A stretch of DNA of 64,000 bases from Amoebidium appalachense (Eukaryota > Ichthyosporea). The stretch covers positions 4,712,001-4,776,000 of the forward strand of contig CAVNZM010000012.1 in NCBI GenBank assembly GCA_963693365.1, in the 5' to 3' direction. Below the pieces are notes generated by a model. That model was given only the letters and a program-made list of their open reading frames with translations. It was not told the origin of the DNA and made no database searches. Below are positions 55,331 through 62,713 of this stretch, in pieces; the stretch's first letter is position 1, and every line of letters begins with the position of its first letter. The translations under genes were made by a program, and so were the position numbers.

Positions 55331-55484
55331 GGTTTCCAAAGTTCGCTGCTTGCAAAAAGACCAGGCTAGAGTGGCTTAGAATATAAGAAAAAGTGTTTGA
55401 AGAAGGAACGTTTGCAGGTGGCTTTTGTGCCCTCCGGTGCACACACGCTACCGTGCTCCAAAATTCGGTGACTCCTGTTGCCCT

Positions 55485-55560
55485 AGGCGTCCAATAGGAG
55501 CGCAGGGGAGTCGCCAATGGAATGCAAGTCAACAAATTCTACAAAATTTGATTGGCCGCT
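55485..55560 (-). promoter_or_regulatory. CCAAT/GGCGTCCAAT boxes upstream of the 366-aa gene
   Basis: AGGCGTCCAAT (55485-55495), GCCAATGG (55513-55520) and GATTGGCCGC (55550-55559) lie 155-230 bp upstream of the ATG at 55330. The first is the same extended box as at 52144 and 52216. Confidence 0.5.
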
Positions 55561-55615
55561 CGCACCGCCCGCCAACGGTTTTTCCCTGCACACTTACCAT
55601 AAACGGAAGGTTCCA

Positions 55616-56197
55616 TTAGAGGATGCCGCGTCCCGATACGTTTGGCGACCTGGCTGGCGGCCAGACGTAGGGCTTACCGCCGACAAGCACCTGCGCACCG
55701 CCCCCTCCACCCCCTCTCCACTCGTAGCTGTTTCCCGTGCGTGTGCCTGCAGCATTCAAGTTATAAGGACCATATCCCAACGCATCCTGGGTGTTGTGCA
55801 GCAGGTAGTTGCCCGCATCCCTCGTGCCATTCCTCAGGGTCTTCCACGCACTGAATGCACCATTCTGCGCGCCCTGCCCTGCACGCTGCGTGCCCTGCAT
55901 GGCAGCATCGCCTGTGGCACGCGCTACCCCCTTGAGGCCCTTGAACACCGTCCCCCCCGCCTCCCCCGCCTTCCCTGCAGTGTAGGTGGCAGCATCCGCA
56001 GCCTTGTTGTACATGTAGTTGCCCACCCCCCTCGCAATGTCCCCCTTGTGCTTCCATGCATAGTACCCCCCTGCCCCCAAGGCAGCACCGCCCGCCAGGG
56101 CCCCCACCCACTTGGCTACCTCTGAGGCCTTGTTTGGCCGGTTCTGCACGTAGATGACACGCGTGTTGCCGCTCCTGCCTTGCGATGACACCCCCAT
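55616..56197 (-). CDS. Small Gly/Ala-rich protein with hydrophobic segment, 193 aa
   Basis: Residues about 27-48 (EVAKWVGALAGGAALGAGGY) form a hydrophobic, Gly-rich stretch. It is followed by a lysine-containing alanine/glycine-rich amphipathic helical region with repeated A-G-x-A and G-N-Y patterns. The C-terminus is Gly-rich and proline-containing. Small basic, glycine/alanine-rich, membrane-active minor virion proteins (adenovirus pVI/pX-like) accompany capsid genes in Polintons; the resemblance is compositional only. ATG at 56197 is clear. An alternative reading is an unrelated membrane-associated protein. Confidence 0.68.
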   Translation of the reverse strand: MGVSSQGRSGNTRVIYVQNRPNKASEVAKWVGALAGGAALGAGGYYAWKHKGDIARGVGNYMYNKAADAATYTAGKAGEAGGTVFKGLKGVARATGDAAMQGTQRAGQGAQNGAFSAWKTLRNGTRDAGNYLLHNTQDALGYGPYNLNAAGTRTGNSYEWRGGGGGGAQVLVGGKPYVWPPARSPNVSGRGIL

Positions 56198-56294
56198 GGT
56201 GACGTGACTTGCACGTTTACTTATGCATGCACAATATTTTTATTTTTGGTTGCCAATTGCCCGCTTGGCCATGGCCTACTACGTACACTAACGG

Positions 56295-56558
56295 TCAGTG
56301 CATGGGCCTGCCATGTGCACGCCTGAGTGCCGCAAAGGTGGGTCTGGGGCGAGCAAATCGGCCTGCTGCAGACCCTGCCATGGTGCTTGGTTTGAGGAAG
56401 AAGGGGTGGCGGGTACCGTGCGGGCATATCTTGTCCGCAACGGCCTGTGCCATCGCCTGCTGGCCATAGTAGCTAAAGTCTGTGTGCGTGGCGTTTGACG
56501 TACACGCAGTGAGGGGCTGAAACTGGTCGTTCAGCACGATTTGGTAGGTGTTGGCCAT
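56295..56558 (-). CDS. Small orphan protein, 87 aa
   Basis: ATG at 56558 begins MANTYQIVLNDQFQPL. Contains DFSYYGQQAMAQAVADKICP and a basic C-terminal half. No family recognised. Position, strand and codon use match its neighbours, which is the main support. Confidence 0.5.
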   Translation of the reverse strand: MANTYQIVLNDQFQPLTACTSNATHTDFSYYGQQAMAQAVADKICPHGTRHPFFLKPSTMAGSAAGRFARPRPTFAALRRAHGRPMH

Positions 56559-56633
56559 GGTGTGCACGCACTACATACACTCTAACACACATTTTTATGA
56601 TCTAGACCCTACTAGTAGATCTTAGTAATTAAG

Positions 56634-56936
56634 CTAGAAATCCAGCCCCAACACGGCCCCTGCCTTTGAGCTGCGCGGGTATGCCTCAGGCATCCACGAC
56701 ACTACACGCGGGCCACCGACAGGCTGAGGCTCTGTGAACAAAAGCAGGCACACGCCCTCTGGCGATGGCCTCTTGAACCCCTCAAACTTGATCCTGTTGG
56801 AAGTAGAGTCCGCTGTGACTAGGGTCGTCGTGGCGCGCTTGGGCGCTGACCCGTTTTTTACTGCTTTCAGTGTGTTAACTCCATGACTGAACTCCATGAC
56901 TGAACTCCATGACTGAACTCCATGACTTAACTCCAT
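56634..56936 (-). CDS. Small orphan protein, 87-100 aa, alternative in-frame starts
   Basis: In-frame ATGs at 56936 and 56897 lie in a 13-bp tandem repeat. A TATA box is only about 25 nt before the first, so transcription probably starts inside or after it and 56897 (MEFSHGVNTLKAV) is the more likely start. The body has a basic patch (APKRATTTLV) and KFEGFKRPSPEGVCLLLFTE. Unrecognised. Confidence 0.5.
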   Translation of the reverse strand: MELSHGVQSWSSVMEFSHGVNTLKAVKNGSAPKRATTTLVTADSTSNRIKFEGFKRPSPEGVCLLLFTEPQPVGGPRVVSWMPEAYPRSSKAGAVLGLDF

Positions 56937-56937
56937 G
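56881..56937 (-). repeat. 13-bp tandem repeat carrying five ATGs
   Basis: Units start at 56881, 56894, 56907, 56920 and 56933 (plus-strand CCATGACTGAACT). Each places an ATG on the minus strand; because 13 is not a multiple of 3, successive ATGs fall in different frames. Confidence 0.9.
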
Positions 56938-56958
56938 TCTGCACCTGGCAGAGACGTG

Positions 56959-57080
56959 GCTTATATACCCGTGGGGCAGCAGTCTGGAATGTAATCCGGA
57001 TGCCAGGCGCTAATCGGATTGGTTACTTTCATTTAGAGATCTCTGGGACCAGTGAACCAATCGTTTGCAGTCAAAACACA
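56959..57080 (-). promoter_or_regulatory. TATA box and CCAAT boxes
   Basis: On the minus strand GGGTATATAAG (about 56960-56970) lies downstream of CCAAT-type boxes at 57017-57021 (ATTGG on plus) and 57056-57060 (CCAAT on plus). The spacing of roughly 50-95 bp fits a conventional Pol II promoter for the small gene at 56634. Confidence 0.6.
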
Positions 57081-57139
57081 ATTGGCAACATTCCTCAACT
57101 ATGCAGATGTGCATGTGGTGATCGAGTGTCAGCATGTGT

Positions 57140-57601
57140 CTATGTACACGGAACCAATTGTAAAGCTAACATACACATATTGTGGAGTGAGCGTAAGTCT
57201 GCACTCCAACAGATCCTACCCCTCAGGATGCGTATCTCTGCGGCGTACCTGAAGGCCAGGTCATGGAACCAGCGTGCCTCCGTGCGTGCAGGCACGAGTA
57301 GCACGCTCTTTCTACCCTTGGATATGTACATTCGTATGGCCATGCGTAAAAATGGGGGAATCTCAGAGAAGGGAGGGTTGACATAGTTTATTTTCTCGGT
57401 GGACCACACGTCGTCGTCTGTGAGTGCGCAAGGGTCCTCCCCCTCCCGCCAGGTGATGGGGCAGGGGTCATTGAGTGCGCCAAACTCCTTTTCGAGTGCA
57501 TCCAGCACCCATGCTGGTGTCTGCACCTTGTCAGTGTCCACTCCGGCCTTCCTCTTGTCCTGTGTGACCTTGTACACCCCGCAGCAGCTGCCCAGCCCCA
57601 T
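57140..57601 (-). CDS. Phage-type DNA N6-adenine methyltransferase (Dam family), 153 aa
   Basis: Reads VQTPAWVLDALEKEFG (N-terminal 'cut site to T-P-x-x-x-x-x-L' block), NYVNPPFSEIPPFLRMAI with catalytic motif IV NPPF, then KGRKSVLLVPARTEARWFHD and IRILRGRI. This order is typical of the compact Dam-like methyltransferases of phages and viruses (about 150-200 aa), which methylate adenine using S-adenosylmethionine. It could protect viral DNA or mark it epigenetically. ATG 57601 (MGLGSCCGVYK) is preferred over an upstream GTG. The early Gly/Cys residues would also suit lipid modification, which I regard as chance. No lesion seen. Confidence 0.82.
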   Translation of the reverse strand: MGLGSCCGVYKVTQDKRKAGVDTDKVQTPAWVLDALEKEFGALNDPCPITWREGEDPCALTDDDVWSTEKINYVNPPFSEIPPFLRMAIRMYISKGRKSVLLVPARTEARWFHDLAFRYAAEIRILRGRICWSADLRSLHNMCMLALQLVPCT

Positions 57602-57619
57602 GATCACACAGTCCCGCAC

Positions 57620-57960
57620 CTGTGTGCTGTGAAAATTTCGCGGGCCACGGGCCGGTCCAGATTAGCCCGGGTCGGGTCGGGCCGGGCCGGGTCGTTAACG
57701 GGTCGACGCGACCCAAATCTGACCAGGCGGGCCCGAACCGACCCGCACGGGCCTGATCCGGACCTGGGCCTGGGGTCCGCACATGGAGGATTAGCCTGAT
57801 TTGGAAGGCGACCAAATTGGGCTAGTTTTGGCGGTCGCTGGTTGGTGGGGCGTCCCCTGTTTGCGCAATCATCCCAAAATGGCCAGTTTTCGCGGTGGCT
57901 GGTTGGTGGGGCGTCTCTGTTTTTTTCAAGACGGATGGTTTTTCCAGAATGGGCAGGTCA
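57620..57960. other. GC-rich intergenic repeats
   Basis: Around 57640-57770 are many GGGCC/GGGTC/CCCG units. GGTGGCTGGTTGGTGGGGCGTC-like sequence occurs twice (about 57830 and 57890). No gene supported; possible 3' UTR of the integrase and promoter of the methyltransferase. Confidence 0.5.
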
Positions 57961-57963
57961 CAC

Positions 57964-59273
57964 CTAGCGGCGTGCACGCCTTTCACTGCGACGCAGACCC
58001 GTTTGCTCCTGTTGGTGGGCAAACTCCAGTTTTCTCAGTTCCTGTACCTTTCGTTTTTCCTTTTCCTTTTGGGCTTGTGCACGCGTGCCCTTCTGGCGCA
58101 CCAGCTCGCGCCCTTCAAACGCCAGCTCCTCGCGAGCCCTCTCCTTGGCTGTCTCCTTGCGAGCTGCACGCATCCCGCTGCTGGGCGGTACAGACACGCT
58201 GGTAGGTGGTACCTTCTTTAGCATGGTGTCTGGCCAAGCGTAACGTAGGCCTGGCGTGTGTTTCCTCATCTCCCCTGTAGCCGCGTTGCGTAGCGCCCAC
58301 CCACTTGCATCCTTGTAGGCGAGCGTGTAGATGTCCTTGGACCAGTTTCTTCCCTCCTTTTCAAACGGTCCCTTTGGCTTTTTGAGTGCACGCACGTGCA
58401 CGCCCTCCGTGTGCCCCATCTTGGCACGTAGCTTACCTTTTGCTTCCTGTTCTCCAGCCACGTGTTGATGCTGTTCCACCGTTCGGCCCTCTGGGTCATC
58501 CTGTTGGGCTCTCTACCGATCGAACCATGGTACGTGTCGTTGTAATCCTCCAACACGTTTTCCAACCCTTCCCCCGTCCACTTGCCCGTGTCGTTGGCCT
58601 CCATGTACTTGCTCAATCCTTGCTTTAGGGTGCGATGGAACCGTTCTACCATGGCCACGTTGCGTGGTTTTCGGCCTGGCTTTTGCGGGAGGATGGTGAT
58701 GTCGTGTTGATCGTAGTACTTTTTGCTAAGGATCTCCGTGCCCTTGTCCGTAAAGATCTGCTTCACCTCTGTAGGTTGTAGGTTCTCCTCCCCTTTGTTG
58801 CTTTCGTCCTTCATCTCCCTGATGGTCTTTAAGGCTTTGTGCACTGCCCTCTGCATCTCCGGCCCGTTGCTGATGGTGAGGTGCTCGTTCTTCCCGCTCC
58901 CTGAGCTCTTTGTTTTTATGGGCACGACCGTTGCCTGCCTCGTGTTCATGTCAATCATGCTCAATCCCCCCTTGTAACCCCTGTTTGCCTTTGAGTAACG
59001 TGGCATGAAAAACAGATCCGCCGCCACGCTGTTTGGCCGTGCTGTGGTGGGGAGGTAGTCCTTCCTCTCGATACGATGGGGGGCGAGCACCTCCTTGAGG
59101 GATTCCTGCTGCCCGGTGTTTCTTCTGGACAGGTAGGCACGCACGGCTGGTTGCCCTACCCTCTTGTCTTTTGCTTTTGCACGCCGCCACAGTGCCTGCA
59201 CGGTGGGGGGGAGCTTGAAGGTGGCGTAGGTCTCCTCAATCACCTGCTCAATGCCCTTGTCTCTGGCCACCAT
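57964..59273 (-). CDS. Retroviral-type DDE integrase (Polinton/Maverick-like), frameshifted near 58440
   Basis: From ATG 59273. The N-terminal part (KLPPTVQALWRRAKAK, then an H-poor linker) precedes the rve core. Catalytic residues are D86 in VAADLFFMP, D176 in IFTDKGTEI and E210 in AMVERFHRTLKQ; the spacing is close to the D(35)E rule. YNDTYHGSIGREPNRMT is the usual end of the core. The frame then breaks: the C-terminal domain (VRALKKPKGPFEKEGRNWSKDIYTL-type block, typical of Polinton integrases) lies one frame back in 57964-58479. A -1 shift near GCAAAAGG (58435-58450) would join the two parts. Integrases of this type insert element DNA into host chromosomes. Decay, a missing base in the assembly, or frameshifting are all possible. 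Confidence 0.9.
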
Positions 59274-59294
59274 GGTGGTTTCCTGCGCTCGCTA

Positions 59295-59870
59295 CTAGTC
59301 GGTTGACACTTTCTCCTCGGGCACCCTTCTTGGCCTGCGGGTGTTGGTGGTCTTTCTGGTCGTTTTTTTTGCCTTGGGGGCAGGGGGTGCCTGGAGCTTG
59401 ATGGGGTGGTCGGGGATGAGGGGGCGTGGGTGCAATGGGGTGACGTCCTTTTCCGTGTCCGTGCTGCCTGTGCTTGAGGCCATACCCTCATCATCGTCGA
59501 GTAGGGTGAGCACGGCGGATTGTAGCTCTTGTGGTGGGGGAGGGGGTGACTGGGCAGGGGAGGGGAAGGCAAAGAGGGGCTCAAAGGGGGGTGTAGGGGA
59601 GAGGAGGTCGTGGGGGAAAGGGGTGTCTGGCCGGGGGGAGGGGGTGGGGTGCTCGTGCAGTAGCACGTCCCTGATGGTGCTTGCATTCTCTTTCAACCAC
59701 TCTGTAAAGGGTCTCCACTCTAGCCCCTTTTCTGTGCAAACCAACATCTCCCCTTCCTTGGGTGGGTGTTTTGGGAACACGAGGTCGTAGGCTTCAGTAG
59801 ATGGGTGGGCTAGCACACCCACGTACCCGCCTGCACGCGTGAGCAGATTGAGCCTGGTTACGTTAGACAT
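59295..59870 (-). CDS. Proline-rich protein with fibre-type N-terminal motif, 191 aa
   Basis: N-terminal 60 residues contain YDLVFPKHPPKEGEMLVCTE followed by KGLEWRPF. The pattern (x-L-x-x-P...G-x-x-L...G-L-x-W) is common at the start of phage and viral tail or fibre proteins. The middle is proline/serine-rich and disordered, and the C-terminus is strongly basic (KAKKTTRKTTNTRRPRR), which could bind DNA or act as a nuclear signal. It is 21 bp upstream of the integrase ATG and may be co-transcribed. It shares a 51-bp divergent promoter region with the membrane protein gene at 59922. Confidence 0.65.
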   Translation of the reverse strand: MSNVTRLNLLTRAGGYVGVLAHPSTEAYDLVFPKHPPKEGEMLVCTEKGLEWRPFTEWLKENASTIRDVLLHEHPTPSPRPDTPFPHDLLSPTPPFEPLFAFPSPAQSPPPPPQELQSAVLTLLDDDEGMASSTGSTDTEKDVTPLHPRPLIPDHPIKLQAPPAPKAKKTTRKTTNTRRPRRVPEEKVSTD

Positions 59871-59921
59871 CTTGGTCTTGTTTTTCCCTTTTATTATGGT
59901 TGCACATTTTTTCGTACGGAG
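59871..59921. promoter_or_regulatory. 51-bp divergent intergenic region
   Basis: The two ATGs (59870 minus, 59922 plus) are 51 bp apart. The gap contains TTTTATTATGG and a pyrimidine-rich stretch and must hold promoter elements for both genes. Confidence 0.45.
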
Positions 59922-60686
59922 ATGGTAGTAGGCAACTCAGTTGTGAGAATGATTGTCGACCTTGCACGTATATATTTTACCACCTGCTGTGCCATCATGT
60001 GTGTTGCACTCGTGGTGGCGTCCTACGGCACAGCCGTACTCATACCGGAACTTGCCAAACGTACATGCATGTTTTGGCTCATCATCCTACCCCTCACAGG
60101 TGTGGTCATGTGCCAGGCACAATGGGTGGCGTATGCCTGGCTCGACGTGGACACCCACCCTGACGTGGCCGGGCACTGTGTGATGTGGGCACCCTACTGG
60201 CTGGGCTCGTGGCTGTATGTGGCCTCCCCCCTCGCCTACATGCTGGCAGCAGCGTGCTGGGCCCGATCCATGCGTGTGACGACCACGTTGTTCTTCCCAC
60301 GGGCCGTGGCGTACATGGTGTGTGCCTCCCTCCTCCCCCTAAGTGCCCTCTACGGCATGACGTGCGTGTTTGAACCGTCGGTGTTTGGCTACGTGTTTCT
60401 TGTGTTGAGGGGCGTGCTGGCGTGTGCCACCCTCGCCTGTGCACGGTACATGCTCTCCCTGTCCGTGCCCGTGCTCACCAGGAACATTGTGCTGTGCGTG
60501 TGCGTGCATGCAGGCCTTGCACTGGCAGGCATTGTGTTTGACGAGCTCCACTGGAACTTGTGGGAGTTTGGGTTTTTGGAGAACGGGTTTCTGACCACGT
60601 TGGGGTACACACTGCTCGCCTGCTGCCTGCTTGCCCTCTGGTACCTCATACTCTACTGCATGGACGTGCTGGGCCCCTACACGTAG
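59922..60686 (+). CDS. Multi-spanning membrane protein, 254 aa
   Basis: The only plus-strand gene in this part of the element. About seven hydrophobic segments: around residues 13-35, 45-66, 88-112, 124-146, 152-174, 184-205 and 223-247. Loops are short, with Trp/Tyr/His near membrane edges (QWVAYAWLDVDTHPD; FDELHWNLWEFGF). No retinal-type lysine in the last helix and no DRY motif, so rhodopsin/GPCR identity is not supported. It could be a host-derived receptor or transporter-like protein or a virion membrane protein. It ends 2 bp before the end of the convergent structural gene. Confidence 0.75.
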   Translation: MVVGNSVVRMIVDLARIYFTTCCAIMCVALVVASYGTAVLIPELAKRTCMFWLIILPLTGVVMCQAQWVAYAWLDVDTHPDVAGHCVMWAPYWLGSWLYVASPLAYMLAAACWARSMRVTTTLFFPRAVAYMVCASLLPLSALYGMTCVFEPSVFGYVFLVLRGVLACATLACARYMLSLSVPVLTRNIVLCVCVHAGLALAGIVFDELHWNLWEFGFLENGFLTTLGYTLLACCLLALWYLILYCMDVLGPYT

Positions 60687-60688
60687 TT

Positions 60689-62695
60689 TTAGGGCATGGT
60701 CCATTTTGGCCCGTTGTCCCAGTCACCCACATCCACGACGTTGTGGTCGGGCCCGTACTTACCCTGGTTGTTCTTCCAGGCCTCGAGCTCGGCGGCGTAG
60801 TTGTCGTAGTCGGTGGCGGCCCGGCGTGCCTTCCTCTTGCCCATCTTGCCAATGCCCGTGCCTAGCTTACCTCCGTACCTCTGTGCGAGTTTGCATGCCC
60901 CCTTGCCCACGGCAGATACGGCATCGCCGACCACAGGTATGACCCCCATCAAGTCCATCACACTCTCCACAATGTCCAACGGGCTTGGTTTGAACGTTTT
61001 CTCTTCGACGAAGTCTCTTAGCACGGGCACAAAGTTGATCTCCCTCGGCCTCACCATAAACCACAGGTCGTTTTCCTGCATGCTCTGTGGCACCTTTCCG
61101 TTGGGCATGTGTGCACGTATGGTGTTGAGGTACTGTTTGAGGGCCGAGCCCACCGGTTCCCATAGCTGGTCCACCTCGTCCCAGGGGTCGGGGGAAACGG
61201 CTTCGTTGTAGTTTAGACGTAGCACCCGGCTTGTCACCCTGTACGTGAGCTCCATTTCCGGGTGGGGTAGTGTCCCCTTTGGGGCCCGAATACACGCTCT
61301 TGTTGGTCCCCCCCAAATCACCGACGGCGCTGACGGTGGTTTCGTATTGAAACATGACGCTGGGAAACTTGTAGTGGACCTTGTGGTCAAGTTTCACGTA
61401 GCCCATGCGTGTGGTGGTGTAGTCGTTGGGGCCCCTGTTGGAGAAGTGCAGGAGGCCCGGCCTGAAGTACCGTATCTTGGTTGTGCCTGATATGGTCTCT
61501 TGCTCCTGTGCCCACACCCTGCTCTTTATCCAGTTTGTGAGAACCTTGTCGTCGTAGGGGAACTTTCCGCCCCCGGGCAGGTCGGGGTTGTCCTCGTTGA
61601 TGTAGTCCATGTGCCAGTCGTTGTTGGTGTCGTGCAGGTCCGTGTGGTCAACCTCTGTGTTGATGATGGGCACGTCGTGCAGGTACTCGGCCTTCTCGAC
61701 GACGACCTGGTTGAGCTCGTACAGCTGGCTGCTGTCTAGGTTGGCGGTGAGCTTGCCGGCAATGTGCTGCTGCAGCGGCTCCCCCCGGGGCACGGTGCCC
61801 ATGACAATGTCGTACGTCATGAACGGTAAGACCCTGCTGATGCCCTTCTTGTTGTAGGGGTAGTTGTTGTTGAGGGGGTACGTGTTTGATGATATGACGG
61901 CCTCCATGGTTGGGGTGTAGGGCCAAAGGGTGGCGTGTCTTGCCTCGTCCATTTCGTTTTCGTAGAAGTTGGTGTACGTGTGGCCGTCGTCCTTGTCCTG
62001 CCCGTTTATGCCGACATGGTCGAACTTGAAGCATGCGGTTCGTGCAGACATGGGGTAGTGGTGGGTCTGGAACGTGATGGTCTGTCTCTCCTCGTCCCAG
62101 CTCCCAAAAAAGAGGGGGTGCCCATGCTGTGTGGGGTGTCTGGGTTGCTTATCATGGGGAACTTGGGGAAGTCGGGGCGTTCGGGCAGGGCTGTCTTGAT
62201 CTGTCTGTTTATGGTACGCACCGACGTCCACCCGTCGGAAAACAAAAAGTTTGGCCGGACCCACATGGAGTAGGGAAATATCGGGTCTGGGGTCAGCCCC
62301 TCCAGTCTGAGCAGGCGACGTACAATGTTGTCTTCAAAGTTCTCCTTGTCGTCCCCCCACAGCACCTTTACTATAGTGTCCAAGGTTTCCTTCATGGTGT
62401 CGTAGACGGTGTGCTCGTCCCAGTTCTTTACCATGCCCTTTTCCAACAGCACCACCCTCCTCTCCAGGTCGTCCAGCCGGTCGGTCACCTCCGCCACGGG
62501 CATGAAGGTACCGGCCCCCACCTCGTCCACCTTCAAGAAGGCAGGCCCCGCTCGGGGGAGGCTTTTGGGCAGCTCGAGGACGTAGCTGTCGTGCCCGTGC
62601 CCGCTCGAATCGGGTCGGATGCCGACGTAGTAGTCTGCGCTCTTCGGGCCCACCAGGGAGAGCCCCTGGGCAACGTGCCACGCTAAAGCGCTCAT
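60689..62695 (-). CDS. Large virion structural protein candidate (about 668 codons) in three frames
   Basis: Three consecutive minus-strand open segments cover one gene-length unit: 62695 to about 62106, about 62108 to 61285, and about 61280 to 60689. Each segment loses coding character just where the next gains it, so I read one protein with a -1 shift at the A6/T6 run (62106-62111) and a +1 shift near 61265-61285. The N-part has a coiled-coil (DRLDDLERRVVLLEKGMV). The middle is beta-rich (FFGSWDEERQTITFQTHHYP; GPNDYTTTRMGYVKLDHKVH). The C-part has a hydrophobic amphipathic segment (MGVIPVVGDAVSAVGKG) and a basic patch (KMGKRKARRAA). Size and position suggest a major capsid or spike protein, but no fold can be assigned by eye. 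It starts 18 bp after the fibre-like gene ends. Confidence 0.6.
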
Positions 62696-62713
62696 GGTGG
62701 GTTTACTAGTGTG

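Noticed and set aside
57531-57815. Frame rich in Pro/Gly/Arg downstream of the methyltransferase start
   Set aside because: Translation of GGGTC/GGGCC repeats.
60689-62695. Calling the structural candidate a parvovirus-, adenovirus- or Polinton-type major capsid protein
   Set aside because: Some blocks look beta-rich and capsid-like, but no diagnostic motif could be matched by eye; family left open.
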